The notes below the pieces were generated by a model. That model did not search any database. It saw only the letters and a list, made by a program, of their open reading frames with translations, and was not told where the DNA came from. Positions 20,656 to 30,686 of a stretch of 64,000 nucleotides of DNA are shown in pieces. Source of the DNA: Paramoeba atlantica. Taxonomy: Eukaryota; Discosea. Both the position numbers and the translations under genes were made by a program. The stretch spans positions 1 through 64,000 of the forward strand of contig CDRNVI010000058.1 of the NCBI GenBank assembly GCA_977017575.1. The letters run 5' to 3'. Position 1 is the stretch's first letter; each line of letters begins with the position of its first letter.

Positions 20656-20922
20656 TCTGCTTGAATTCCGCCGAATTAGTTTTCGGATTTTGGTGCAGGC
20701 CGGGTTTCAAGCCCGGTGTTGTCAAAACATTTTTTTTTCTGGCCTTCATGGTGCCAGGCCTGCCATGGCGCGTCTACTGCGCCGTGATAATGACGGGTTG
20801 GTGGACCCTCTCTGGGTAAGCCCAGATTAGGACTACCAACCCTCACATTATCACCACCTACGTATGCACCTAGATACTGGTTCCAGGCCGGTGGGTGACA
20901 GGCATGCCTTTGGGGCTGTTGA
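20656..20922. other. Gene-free DNA with inverted-repeat arm
   Basis: Includes the degraded repeat near 20735-20795 that matches 13700-13760, and the left arm (20844-20893) of the inverted repeat around the pyrimidine-rich tract. Confidence 0.5.
20844..20893 (+). repeat. Inverted repeat, left arm
   Basis: CACATTATCACCACCTACGT followed by a TAGATACTGGTTCCAGGCC-like part. The reverse complement of 21594-21643 matches it with about six differences over 50 bp. The two arms are 700 bp apart and face each other across the CT-rich tract. Confidence 0.85.
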
Positions 20923-21490
20923 CTCTCTCTCTCTCTCTCTCTTCCTTGCTTCTCCCTCTCTCCCTCCCTCTCTCTCTCCCTCTCTGTTTCTTTCTTTCTT
21001 TCTTTCTCCTTCTTTCTTTCTTTCTCCTTCTTTCTTTCTTTCTCCTTCTTTCTTTCTTTCTCCTTCTTTCTTTCTTTCTCCTTCTTTCTTTCTTTCTCCT
21101 TCTTTCTTTCTCCTTCTTTCTTTCTCCTTCTTTTTTTCTCCTTCTTTCTTTCTTTCTCCTTCTTTCTATCATTCTTTCAGACATTCCTTTCTTATTCTTT
21201 CTTTTCTTCGCTCTTGCATTCATCCATTCATTCTCTCCATTGCTTTCTCGCTTTCCGTCACATTCTTTCTTTTCCTCGCTTCTTTCTCTTTCTCATCTCT
21301 CCCCTCCTTTCTTTCTTTCTTTCTTTCTCTCTTACTTTCATTCATTCATTTCTTCATTTTTTCTTTCCTTCGCTCTTTCTTTATTCTTTCTTTACTTCGT
21401 TCATTCATTCCTTCATTCCTTCCTTTATTCTTTCTCTCCCTTGCTTTCTTGCTTTCCGTGTCTTTCTTTCTTTCCTTCCATTCTTTCAAT
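20923..21490. repeat. CT-rich microsatellite / 18-bp minisatellite
   Basis: (CT)n at 20923-20942, then (CTTT)n with a regular 18-bp unit CTCCTTCTTTCTTTCTTT at about 21006-21100, then irregular TTTC/ATTC repeats to 21490. It yields Phe/Leu/Ser-rich frames on the plus strand and Arg/Lys/Glu-rich frames on the minus strand that should not be called genes. Confidence 0.95.
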
Positions 21491-21593
21491 GCGTAAACTT
21501 AAAGTTTGCGTTGTATAGCGGTTCTCCGCCCAATGGGTCCACCTATCTTCCTCACACTTCGCTTCAATGATACTAAGTATCAACGAAGCGACG

Positions 21594-21643
21594 CCGGGCT
21601 TGGAACCGGTATCTAGCGTGTTTACGTAGGTGGTGATAATGTG
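21594..21643 (-). repeat. Inverted repeat, right arm
   Basis: Partner of 20844-20893. Just inside it, 21560-21591 is a near-palindrome (CGCTTCAATGATACT / AGTATCAACGAAGCG). Confidence 0.85.
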
Positions 21644-22771
21644 CATTTATATCGGTAAGACTTGGCAAAGAAAAATATTGTTGTGACGCGGCCCTTCCGC
21701 CACACGTTGGGCAACAGCATCGCAGATAGCACTGTCCACGCGGTTACTCGCCCTCTTCCGAGTTCTTGGTGTCTTATCCTGGGAGCTTTGGAAGAGTTTT
21801 ATCCTGCGTTGAAGAGCGAACCTCTTGAGAAGAAAATACTTCCGGTGAAGAGGTGGTAATTGCAACATCATGTACCTTACTGATTGATCGAGAAGAGTGC
21901 CGAGGTGGAGAGTTCGTCGGGAAGAATCTTTTTCGACATTAGACTTCTTACAAATACTCTCTGGCAGAGGAAAACCATGTGGAAGACGAATGGAAGGAGG
22001 AGGAATGCGAAATCCTCCCGTAGGCTCTCTACCTCTCATTTTGCCAGTTAAGAATAAAGAAGTTGATATACTTTATCGTTATTCGATACTTTTAGTAGTG
22101 TAGGGAAAATCAGACGCTACAATTTATTCAACAAACCGCTTCACAGTATTTAATTCCCAAAATATGGTTTCAGAAAACAAGCAAAGGTAAACAACATATT
22201 AAGTGGTAATAGGAAGTAATAGAAGGTAATTACCTCATTACCACATACAGGGTAGGAATCAATGGAATAATTGTTTTTGAAAATCATTTTCCCTCAATTA
22301 GTATAATTCTTAATTAATGTTTCTACGGTAAAAAATAATTGAATTTCTCATGGGAGGAGATTTAATTACTTGAAATGTGATAAATTGGCCTCTTGAAAAA
22401 TGTGCAGAAAGTGATAATCCGTCTATCGGATGCACGCATTAAAGAGTTTTGGTTCCATGCTTTAACGCGCAAAGTCTGTGTTGAGATCTGCAAAATGCAA
22501 CAAAAATCAGATCAAACGGACACTTGGATGAAAAGTTAGAGGGGGGTGACTTTTCGCTGTGGGGGGTTAATTTTCACTATTTGTGTCCACTTTTTTCAAT
22601 AATCGAGGGTAGAGTGGTAGCTATACAACTACTGCAATCGAGTGTAGAGCGGCAGTTGTACAATCACTGCAATTCACTTCATTGAGGAAAAATGGGTTGC
22701 TGAAAAGAATTCAAAAAAGACCGCAGTTTTGAAAGGGTTCGGCTGAACGAATCCAACCCAGTGAATTCTCA
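21644..22771. other. Gene-free DNA before the gene block
   Basis: A 130-codon minus frame (21647-22039) is not recognised and begins beside a repeat arm, so it is not called. A near-palindrome of GGTAAT/ATTACC steps lies at 22205-22245. A copy of repeat R1 lies at 22583-22638. Confidence 0.45.
22583..22638 (+). repeat. Dispersed repeat R1, copy 2
   Basis: Forward copy (CACTTTTTTCAATAATCGAG, then GGTAGAGTGGTAGCTATACA). It lies 130 bp past the 3' end of the first gene of the block; another copy lies beyond the other end of the block at 59542. Confidence 0.8.
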
Positions 22772-23989
22772 TTATATCGTGTTTTCTGTGTTTCGAACAA
22801 AATGCCATATTTTAAGATGTCCATCTTCACCTACACTTGCTAGGAATGCATCGCGAGTGTCTCGGCGCCATGCCACATCCAGTAGAGCGCCTTCGTGATC
22901 CTCTTCCGAAGGATTAGTAGGAATATAGAACAAAGAAGCTTTTTTGCCAACTCCGTTGTCTGTTTGGTTTCGCCTAATCTTGCACAAACCAACGTGCCCA
23001 TCAGCTCCTCCATATGCAACAAGATCCAGAGGTCCCCAATCAACGGAGTATATGGGACCTTCGTTCAAACACTGAAAAACATCAGAAATTGTCCATAACT
23101 GACATTTGGCAGAAGATTCATCGAAAAACCGCGGACGAAACCACAGAATTATTCGCTCATCGGACCCGCAGGTGACCATATACTCGGTAAGGCCACTGGT
23201 ATTTTCTTCGAATAGTATTTTCCAAACTGTGTCTAGATGTTCTTGCAAAACGAATGGACAATCCCACTCATCGCTATAGACGCCCTTTTTTGGACACCAA
23301 ATACGAATCGTTTCATCATAGCCGCATGAGTAGAGCTCATCCTTCGAGGGGTGCCACGCAACAAACTTTACGTCTTGCGTATGACCTTCTAATAAACACA
23401 ACACTTCGTGTTCCTGTTTTAATGTACTGGTATACATCAGTTCATCTTTTGCTCGTGAATCTCCAGCAATAACCGAGCCACTGGATTCATGTGAAGATTC
23501 CAAATCAAAATCCTGAGTATTTGCTGCACAGGATGGCATACCATGAGCATCTGCCGAGTTTATCCATATCCATACTGTTTTGTCGCGACTGCATGTTGCT
23601 ATAAGACTTTTTTTTAAATGCCAGGCACAACACTTCACCTCACTGTCGTGACCTTCAAGGCATTCTTTAGCGCTAAAATATACGTCAGAGATCTCTTTTG
23701 GCCTATCAGAAGTAGAAACGGTTGAAAATTCAGAAAAGACAACGTCATATAAGTAAGTGCAGGAGTCAAAGCTACAAGTCATCAGACGGTCTCCTTGTGG
23801 ACTCCACGCCACACGCCGAATTGCTCGACGATGTGGCGTTGTGTGGCGAGCGATCCATTGTCGTCGAGAAAAGTCGAATACGCATATGCAGCAATCGGAG
23901 CCACCCGTCACAATTAACGGTTTGTAAGGATGCCAAGCGCAACACCACGCTGATCCTGCATGTGCCTTCGAATCATATACAATGTTCAT
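22772..23989 (-). CDS. CIAO1: Cytosolic iron-sulfur assembly WD40 protein CIAO1
   Basis: CIAO1/Cia1 is the seven-bladed WD40 subunit of the cytosolic iron-sulfur targeting complex, which hands Fe-S clusters to cytosolic and nuclear apoproteins. Seven WD repeats span the 405-residue protein. Family-typical segments are seen: ECLEGHDSEVKCCAW, LIATCSRDKTVWIWI, CLLEGHTQDVKFVAWHP and a final VGEDGHLKIW. The start is the ATG at 23987-23989 (MNIVYDSKAHAG); an upstream TTG adds 11 doubtful residues. Residues about 160-205 are an acidic/Ser insertion between blades, longer than usual. No intron is needed. Confidence 0.9.
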   Translation of the reverse strand: MNIVYDSKAHAGSAWCCAWHPYKPLIVTGGSDCCICVFDFSRRQWIARHTTPHRRAIRRVAWSPQGDRLMTCSFDSCTYLYDVVFSEFSTVSTSDRPKEISDVYFSAKECLEGHDSEVKCCAWHLKKSLIATCSRDKTVWIWINSADAHGMPSCAANTQDFDLESSHESSGSVIAGDSRAKDELMYTSTLKQEHEVLCLLEGHTQDVKFVAWHPSKDELYSCGYDETIRIWCPKKGVYSDEWDCPFVLQEHLDTVWKILFEENTSGLTEYMVTCGSDERIILWFRPRFFDESSAKCQLWTISDVFQCLNEGPIYSVDWGPLDLVAYGGADGHVGLCKIRRNQTDNGVGKKASLFYIPTNPSEEDHEGALLDVAWRRDTRDAFLASVGEDGHLKIWHFVRNTENTI

Positions 23990-24308
23990 AAAAATATAAA
24001 TAAAAAAATCTAGATTCTCCAAAAATCATCCGCCGATTGCAAGAATTATCATTAGGCAAGTATTACCATTAGGTGTGCGAGTCTAAACGTAGGGGGATGA
24101 AAGACCGTCTTTGCCGTGTGCACTGGACAGCTTTTACTAGAGAAAAGACTTGCAGGTGTATAAGTAAGAAATGAACACAAGGAAGTGTGAACCACTTCAA
24201 AGAGTGGGTATATGACAGAGACGAATCGACAAAATAAGTTTGCCGTAGCGCTTCGTATTAATGACAAAAATTCATGATGCGGGACTCATGCTCTGATCAC
24301 AAAATAGG

Positions 24309-25868
24309 CTAGTCAAAAAATGCAGCATGCTTCTGGTTTCTTATCGGAGTACGTAAGTCAACAACCTTGGATAGATTCATGCCACCTGTTTTCCAGTCTT
24401 CTATCTCAAAAATATGGTCAACAACGTTATCTAAATCTTTATAAACATGTGCAAGAAAGGGATTCTCCTTGCAGCACTGTAGCTGGACCACGAAATCAAA
24501 ACTACATGGATTCATGCGCTCTAATACGGTTTTCCGTAGCTTTTTCTTTGCTCTTTTTTCATCATATGAGAGTAGAACAGGCTGAGATCCACCTAGAAGC
24601 CTATTTAAAGATGTGTTGCGGACAATGTTAGCGAGCGATGAACCGTGTACGGTACAAAGGACGCGAACCCCACGCTGCGTCGCACTGCAAACGCCGATTG
24701 CCTCTTCCTCTGTACCTATTTCGTCGATGACTAATATGTCCGGAGCGTGATTCTGCACACCCTCCATCATGACTTTCAACTGCTGCTCTCGGGATGGAAC
24801 CTGAAGGCGTCGAGTACCACCAAAATACGGTGCCACCCCATCGGATTCCCCAACGATCTCATTGGAGGTATCAATCACCACCACCCTCGGAGGATCCGGA
24901 AGACGACTAAGGCTTGCGACGGCGTCCCGTAGCACAGTCGTTTTCCCCCCGCCTGGAGGCGACACGACCAACACGCTGCCAAAATACAGCAGATCGACCA
25001 GGAGACGTCCCGCAAAAGGGATGTATCGTCCCAGACGGATCGTACACCCGAGGGCGGTGCCATCCTTCCCCAGCAGCGCCCCCACACGGTGTAGAGTGCC
25101 GGGTATCCCCGCGCGGTGGTCGGTGCCCAGCCTGGGAAGCCTTTGAAAGAGATGCGCGATGTCCGTATTCTGCACAATATGGTCTAAGACTACCTGGGAG
25201 GTGCGGGTGTAAAGCACGGGCCTCTGGGAGACGTGCAGGTAGAGCTCTGTGGGCTCACACGGGGTTGTGGTTTCCGTCAACTCGTCGGGGTGGGTCGGTG
25301 TGCCTCGTAGACGTTCGATGGCTAAGACGACTTGTGATCGTAGGGTTACGGGCAGGAGTTGGATGAAACGGTCGTACTCCACTTGATAGGAGGAAGCAGC
25401 AAGATTGCGAAGAAGAGTTCGATTTTCTTTTGCTTTGTTTCGAAGTAGGTCTTCGCTTTCGCTAGATTCGTTTGCGTCTTGATCAGTTTTTTCTAATTTT
25501 TTCTTACAAAAGCTTTCGATATGCTCGGCGTCTTTAATAATGTTGCGGTGTAGTTTGTCCCAGGCGTGAAATAAGTTCATAGTGGTCTTATCGATCGGCT
25601 GTTCATACATTCTCTTGTGACGGACGTCTCGATTAGTGTCCGTCATGGGTCGAAAAGAAAATGTAGATGAATTATTGTGGGAGCGAAAAGCAATGAAATT
25701 ATTCGAAATCGTCGAATGTTTAATCCGCGTGAGCTTTCTTCTATTCAAGGAAAATGGTTTGTAAGCAATATTGAAGAGCGGGATCGGCGATTTTTTAGCA
25801 CGTGAATCTAATAGCGGTTCTCGTGTTGTCCTACATCGAAGAAAATTTGCTTTGCAGAAGCAAAACAT
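24309..25868 (-). CDS. Ycf45-like AAA ATPase (SpoIIIAA-type), probably plastid
   Basis: A 519-residue P-loop ATPase. The Walker A segment SPPGGGKTTVLRD is near residue 305, Walker B ILVIDEIG near 378, and between them VVIDTSNEIVGESDG, all typical of Ycf45/SpoIIIAA-like proteins of cyanobacteria and plastids; so is the later LLGGSQPVLLSYDEKRAKKK...KTVLERMNP. The N-terminal 100 residues are rich in Arg, Ser and Asn and may target the organelle. Ycf45 is plastid-encoded in many red algae and nuclear in green plants. Its presence in a nuclear-type gene block is the best hint that the host has, or had, a plastid. Molecular function of the family is not established. Confidence 0.85.
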   Translation of the reverse strand: MFCFCKANFLRCRTTREPLLDSRAKKSPIPLFNIAYKPFSLNRRKLTRIKHSTISNNFIAFRSHNNSSTFSFRPMTDTNRDVRHKRMYEQPIDKTTMNLFHAWDKLHRNIIKDAEHIESFCKKKLEKTDQDANESSESEDLLRNKAKENRTLLRNLAASSYQVEYDRFIQLLPVTLRSQVVLAIERLRGTPTHPDELTETTTPCEPTELYLHVSQRPVLYTRTSQVVLDHIVQNTDIAHLFQRLPRLGTDHRAGIPGTLHRVGALLGKDGTALGCTIRLGRYIPFAGRLLVDLLYFGSVLVVSPPGGGKTTVLRDAVASLSRLPDPPRVVVIDTSNEIVGESDGVAPYFGGTRRLQVPSREQQLKVMMEGVQNHAPDILVIDEIGTEEEAIGVCSATQRGVRVLCTVHGSSLANIVRNTSLNRLLGGSQPVLLSYDEKRAKKKLRKTVLERMNPCSFDFVVQLQCCKENPFLAHVYKDLDNVVDHIFEIEDWKTGGMNLSKVVDLRTPIRNQKHAAFFD

Positions 25869-26191
25869 TTGACAAAGTAAAAGGTGGTGTGTGGGTAGTA
25901 AAAAAAAATTATAGTTGGAATTATCTGATCACAGTACTTCAAAGTGAAAATTCCTTAGCCAAGAAAGAAAACATGAAAATTTAGTTTTTAGAAAGTTCAG
26001 AAACTCCTGAAATTAGATTATAGCTGTGCTAGAAAACTGGTTGGGGAAGTGAGTCAGTGTCGAAATATGGAAACGTCATTTTATCCTCATTAAGAGTAAG
26101 AAAATGTTTTGTCACAAAGAATATGTACCAGCAAAAAAGTTTTGCCTCCTACATTCTGCAGAGCAAATTGAAAGCTGGAGAGAAGGATTGC
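25869..26191. other. Intergenic, nothing recognised
   Basis: AT-rich spacer of about 320 bp between two minus-strand genes. It should contain the promoter of the Ycf45-like gene, but no clear motif stands out. Confidence 0.4.
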
Positions 26192-26890
26192 CTAGTAAGT
26201 TCGCGTGTCTCCCAATAAGATGCTTTGTGGGGGTGGGGGTAGGTGATAGACGCTGGAGGCTTCAGAGATGCTGGAATTCGCGTTCCTCAAAGAAGCTTCA
26301 TTGGGAATAAATATGGACATGTCCACTTCCTTTTTCGGAGAATCCGACACGCTGTACAATTTTGAAATGTCCTGTCTGCTTCTTACTGGAGCTGAAGTGA
26401 CTCCTCGGGGCTTTTCTGCAGTCTCCTCACGGGAGAAGGAGGGTGAGGCGACATGCACACGAGATTTTGTTCGTGCCGCCTTGTGTTTTTCATTCTGTAG
26501 TTTGTGGGGATCATTCAAGAGTTCCAATAGATTCTCCACCCGCCGTTTCGCTCCGTCGATGCGAGATGCCATAGCAAGGGATGCTCTATGATCCCGCATG
26601 TCCCGGAGAACTGCGCTGGTTCCATGAAGGGTGAGATATTCCATGCAATCGAGCGCCTTGGTGATCTGAATCTCTTTGCTGTGAGGGTTATGTATTCGCT
26701 TCCACAGGGCGCGCAGTATGATTCTCCTCTTCTCGCTGTCGTGAGTGGCTTCGGCAAGTTGTTGCATTTGTTGCGTAGTGGGTCCCCAGACATCCGTGTT
26801 GGTCGCATCCTTTACTTTAGCTTTAATTTCAGAGTATCGGTGGACCCAATATTTCAGTGTACGAAAAAGCGTATTGAGCTCGACGGACAT
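26192..26890 (-). CDS. ENTH-domain (epsin-like) protein
   Basis: Residues about 5-135 form an epsin N-terminal homology domain (KVKDATNTDVWGPTTQQMQQLAEAT, LRALWKRI, ITKALDCMEYLTLHGT), an alpha-helical lipid-binding fold used in clathrin-dependent vesicle formation at plasma membrane, Golgi or endosomes. The 100-residue tail is Ser/Arg-rich and low in complexity; no obvious clathrin box, DPW or NPF motif is seen. At 232 residues it is shorter than animal epsins, similar to small protist ENTH proteins. The start ATG at 26888-26890 fits the domain boundary. Confidence 0.85.
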   Translation of the reverse strand: MSVELNTLFRTLKYWVHRYSEIKAKVKDATNTDVWGPTTQQMQQLAEATHDSEKRRIILRALWKRIHNPHSKEIQITKALDCMEYLTLHGTSAVLRDMRDHRASLAMASRIDGAKRRVENLLELLNDPHKLQNEKHKAARTKSRVHVASPSFSREETAEKPRGVTSAPVRSRQDISKLYSVSDSPKKEVDMSIFIPNEASLRNANSSISEASSVYHLPPPPQSILLGDTRTY

Positions 26891-27424
26891 CTCGAAACGT
26901 TAAAAGTGGATAGATATTTATTAAAAAAATGGCCCAGCATGACCTCTCGATTTCCCCTATACTGTCCCCTGTACATGTTTTATCGCGAAAACACAGATTT
27001 TACTGCTGAAAAAATTAGTAGCAACCCAGTACAAGTTATTAAATCTTAAAGTAGATCTTCACGTACAATGGGTAGATGCCAGAGATTATAAAAACATAGC
27101 GCATTGTCCTCCATTCATAATGTCGCAGATTTTGACCACGCGTTATACACAGTGTAGCTTAAAGAAAGAAAGAAATTATCGTAAGATTCGAAAAAAGATG
27201 TAACCATTCACCAGCGGAATTGCTGCTTCTATACCGAACTTCGAATTGGGTGCGAAAATAAGAAGTAAAAAATATAAAATGCATATCAGATTTTTTTTTC
27301 AGAACAGAGTTCAAATTTTTGTGTTCATTTTACTTGAGGCTCAACAACACTTGCGGTTCAATATCACTAATAATTCATTTTTTCTTCACTAATAATTCAT
27401 TTTTTGGATGCGCTGTTGCAAAAA
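26891..27424. other. Intergenic, nothing recognised
   Basis: About 530 bp of AT-rich spacer. No conserved coding frame on either strand. A near-tandem ACTAATAATTCATTTTTT duplication lies near 27366-27405. Confidence 0.4.
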
Positions 27425-28666
27425 TTATTTTGCTTTGTTTCTTTCACGGGAGGCCAGCTGTATTACGTCTAACCCTAAGAGACCATGCTTCTGCACTGCC
27501 TCGTCAGATACCGTCACGCTTTCTTCTTCAGCCTGAGTACTCCCTGAGTTTCGCTCCTTGGGGTCTTCCGCCACCTCCGCATCCGTTTCCTTCCGAGCGG
27601 CTCTCTGCTGCAGCCGAACAATTTCCGCAATAAGTTTCTCACGATTGAGAGAAGCCCCATCTGTGCCCGCTATGCGTTTTCCAGAACCTTTCTTGGCAGC
27701 GATACGAGCCTGTGTTTTTTCAGCGAGCTCAATAAGCTCTGCCTTACTTTTGAGATGAACGGATAACAGACGCTTTTCCTCATGAGGCATGTGGGAAAAC
27801 GGGAAATTGTTGTCAGCCTCGAGTTCCGCACGGTCACGTACCTCAGGGTTCCAATCCAAGTACCTCCACTGGCCAAGTTGTCCCTCCAGATGCTTAATCG
27901 TAAGACGCTGCATGATGGCTTCATGCGCCAGCATGGGTTTGAACTTTTCCAGTAGCTCGACAATGTAGTCCAGCCGTCGGGCTTGAATGGGCTTCAAGTA
28001 CGCTGCGTTTTCTTTCTTGATAGCCGCCTCGTTGCGCTCCGTGGAGTGCCGAGAAAGTGCATCATAGCGCCACCGTTTCTCCACGACAACTTCTCGATCG
28101 ATCACATTGTTGTATTCTTCTTCTAAATTCATCTCTGGCGGAGTGAGGTGAGAAACGTTTTCGGCGCCTCCGGTTCGCTTTCTCTCGGCTTTGAAGGATT
28201 CGTATTTGACTCTTTTCTCATGCTCCGAGCGAAGTGCAGCGCTTTTTTGCATGTCAAGTTGCGTGTAGACCAGCCACTTATCCATTTCTGCAAAGTTACT
28301 CGAACCCTCGTCCTTTAAATACGACCACAACGCATGGCGCAACATTCGTTCAATCGCAGTTAGCTTGTCGGAGGGTTCATCGTCTTGGATGTTTTTCCTT
28401 AGTTTTGCAGCACTACCAATAAGGTTCTCAACTTCAGTGCTTAAGTCCCGGAATGAGTGTGAATATTTTCTGACATATGCGGGAGGCTTATTACCCTTGA
28501 TACATCTCAGAAGCTCAATTGCAGTGTTCGTATTTTTCTCAAGGATTTCACTTTTATTTTTTTCTCGATCAAAACGAGGAATAAATATCACCGGAGCCAC
28601 GCCGCATACTCCACGTATTTGTGCTACGTACAGTGATGAAATCGAGTTATTGACTATTCCGCGCAT
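27425..28666 (-). CDS. Unknown protein, probably mitochondrial
   Basis: Not recognised. From the ATG at 28664-28666 it has 413 residues. The N terminus (MRGIVNNSISSLYVAQIRG) is free of acidic residues and could be a mitochondrial targeting sequence. The rest is helical and highly charged, with Trp/Tyr-rich segments such as LGQWRYLDWNPEVRDRAEL near residue 285 that suggest a structured core. The C-terminal 100 residues are Ala/Lys/Glu-rich. A mitoribosome or organelle assembly protein is possible, but no family can be named. It is compact, uninterrupted and fits the strand and spacing of its neighbours. Confidence 0.7.
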   Translation of the reverse strand: MRGIVNNSISSLYVAQIRGVCGVAPVIFIPRFDREKNKSEILEKNTNTAIELLRCIKGNKPPAYVRKYSHSFRDLSTEVENLIGSAAKLRKNIQDDEPSDKLTAIERMLRHALWSYLKDEGSSNFAEMDKWLVYTQLDMQKSAALRSEHEKRVKYESFKAERKRTGGAENVSHLTPPEMNLEEEYNNVIDREVVVEKRWRYDALSRHSTERNEAAIKKENAAYLKPIQARRLDYIVELLEKFKPMLAHEAIMQRLTIKHLEGQLGQWRYLDWNPEVRDRAELEADNNFPFSHMPHEEKRLLSVHLKSKAELIELAEKTQARIAAKKGSGKRIAGTDGASLNREKLIAEIVRLQQRAARKETDAEVAEDPKERNSGSTQAEEESVTVSDEAVQKHGLLGLDVIQLASRERNKAK

Positions 28667-28916
28667 TATGTTTAACAAGATGTAAAAAGAACTTGCACGA
28701 TCTAAAAGTGATATGGTGAATTAGTGAAAAGGAAATAGAGGACATAGAAACTAACTGAACTTACAAACTTCGATACAAAAATTATAACACCACGTCATCA
28801 GAAAAGATATTTTAAAAAATGTACAAAAATGACCCGCTACAGAATCCAGCAAAACGTACGCCACTTTTTCACTACTATAGAAATATTGTGATCCTTTAAA
28901 TTAGAGAATAAAGAAT

Positions 28917-30686
28917 CTACGAATTCAAGTGACCTCCTTTGGTGAGAGAGATGCTAGAACCTCGCCGGTTTCTACTAGAGCACTTCTTTCGAACGGTAGA
29001 AGAATCTTGTGTATCTGTAGGCGATTGTGAAGAGTTGGCCGTGCCCTCATTCGATATGTCTACAATGGAAGAAGTTTTATCATTCTTTGCAAAAGATAAC
29101 TTAGAAAACAAATCCTTAACAACCAATTCACGTTCACGTAATCCTTCTGACTGTTGCATTTGCTCTATCACATGATTTGGGGAAGTGCCTTGTCGACTTT
29201 GACAGGGCACACCTCGAAAAGTCTTAACACATGTTTCAGTCGATTTTTTTCTGACCACTTTTGCCCAAGTAGAATCCATTACGTTGCAAACTGATGAAGT
29301 TTGATTCATCGGATTCTCAGAGAGAGATTTAAAATTAAAATCCTTCCTTTCGGTATCTAGCTCGCCTTCAATTTCAGAATTATCAGATGAGGAACATTTA
29401 CTTAAGCAATCTCCGCAATCATTTTCCTCAAGGAAGACGGACTCTGGCGCCGAGCACATTCTTAAATCTGTCTCGTTGACATCCTCCACTTCATTGGATC
29501 CTCTAGAAAGGAGGATTTTGTATCTTCTCCTACGCGTTTCGAGTGCGCTTTTACAAGCAATCAATTCTTCTTTTGAAAGGTGGCCTCTCAAATCTGCTAC
29601 GCATATGATGAACTCAGATCCTAGTGGAAGGAACGAAAAATCTTTGTATCGAGACTGCGTCAAGGTCGTTTGAACAATTTTTTCAAAATACAAGACTTTA
29701 AGTGACAGTTTGTACGGCTTTTCTTCCGTTCCGTGTGGATTTGAGTGCAAAGACGACTCAGAAGCAAATCTCATTAATCGGCACTTGTTGCTTATTGCAT
29801 TGCGCACACGAGTCAGCAGCATTTGAGTACAGAACGGGTCCAGAAAAATACATTCACCATTTTCCGCATGATACAGATAATGATCTTTACTTTCGATTTT
29901 CACTGTTGTAGGCATTTTGTTTACAGTGTGAGAAGTAAATTTTCCCCCAGCTTCCTTGATGTCGCTAATCTCAGCCTCCAATTTCGATAGGTACGTTGCG
30001 TGCCAAGTGCTGCACTCTTTGTCCTTGGTGTATTTCCTTCTTCGTTTTAACAAATCCGCTTTTGCTCTTTCGAGTACTAACAAGGCGGAAGATACAGAAG
30101 CTGTGTAATACTTCCCGCTAAGATTATCGAGATCGTCATTGAGAATCAAAGGGTTCATGATCGCTTCACTATTTTGTAGAGGGATGTAGGCTTGACTGCC
30201 AGTCCGTCGGTACATGAGGCGAAATGTTAGTGGAGTGTTTCGAAGCGCTAAGCCCAACCAAGCGGTTGAAAATTCTGAAATATGAACAGAATAGTAGCGC
30301 CCTACTTTTGGTTCAGCTTTGTGAAAAATTAAATGACGAAGCAATTCGCGGGTAACCCCAATTTGCGAACAAATAGGACATTTATAAACGTCGATTGTGC
30401 ACGTAGATTGTAATCTTGGTGAAGTTACCTTATAAATGCAATGCGCGCAGAATATATGCCCACATGGAGTAATCAAAGGTGCAACAAAATCTTCAAGACA
30501 AATTGGACAACAAGAAGCAAAGTCGTAAAAAGCTATGGCGTAAATATCTCCCCAATCCGGAGGCCAATCCATATCGTACAGAAAGCGGTACTCGTGGTTG
30601 ACTGTGGCTCGATAAGATGCCGAGCACCAGGTGGGTCGAAGAATGACTTTATATTGCGGGCGTAAAAGCCATCGTTGCGAGCTCAT
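28917..30686 (-). CDS. RNF10-like RING finger protein
   Basis: The RING domain near residues 55-110 reads CPICLEDFVAPLITPCGHIFCAHCI...CPICSQIG. Upstream VNHEYRFLYDMDWPPDWGD and downstream YLYHAENGECIFLDPFCTQMLL match RNF10 / yeast Mag2, where the second segment is a conserved feature outside the RING. RNF10 is an E3 ubiquitin ligase acting on 40S ribosomal proteins of stalled or collided ribosomes. The start at 30684-30686 (MSSQRWLLRPQYK) is the first ATG; an upstream TTG adds five residues. The C-terminal 200 residues are Ser-rich and probably disordered. 589 residues. Confidence 0.8.
   Translation of the reverse strand: MSSQRWLLRPQYKVILRPTWCSASYRATVNHEYRFLYDMDWPPDWGDIYAIAFYDFASCCPICLEDFVAPLITPCGHIFCAHCIYKVTSPRLQSTCTIDVYKCPICSQIGVTRELLRHLIFHKAEPKVGRYYSVHISEFSTAWLGLALRNTPLTFRLMYRRTGSQAYIPLQNSEAIMNPLILNDDLDNLSGKYYTASVSSALLVLERAKADLLKRRRKYTKDKECSTWHATYLSKLEAEISDIKEAGGKFTSHTVNKMPTTVKIESKDHYLYHAENGECIFLDPFCTQMLLTRVRNAISNKCRLMRFASESSLHSNPHGTEEKPYKLSLKVLYFEKIVQTTLTQSRYKDFSFLPLGSEFIICVADLRGHLSKEELIACKSALETRRRRYKILLSRGSNEVEDVNETDLRMCSAPESVFLEENDCGDCLSKCSSSDNSEIEGELDTERKDFNFKSLSENPMNQTSSVCNVMDSTWAKVVRKKSTETCVKTFRGVPCQSRQGTSPNHVIEQMQQSEGLRERELVVKDLFSKLSFAKNDKTSSIVDISNEGTANSSQSPTDTQDSSTVRKKCSSRNRRGSSISLTKGGHLNS

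Noticed and set aside
20864-21570. Phe/Ser/Leu-rich plus frames and Arg/Lys/Glu-rich minus frames
   Set aside because: Translations of a CTTT-type microsatellite.
21647-22039. 130-codon minus frame
   Set aside because: No recognised motif; starts next to an inverted-repeat arm; base composition like the surrounding repeat island.
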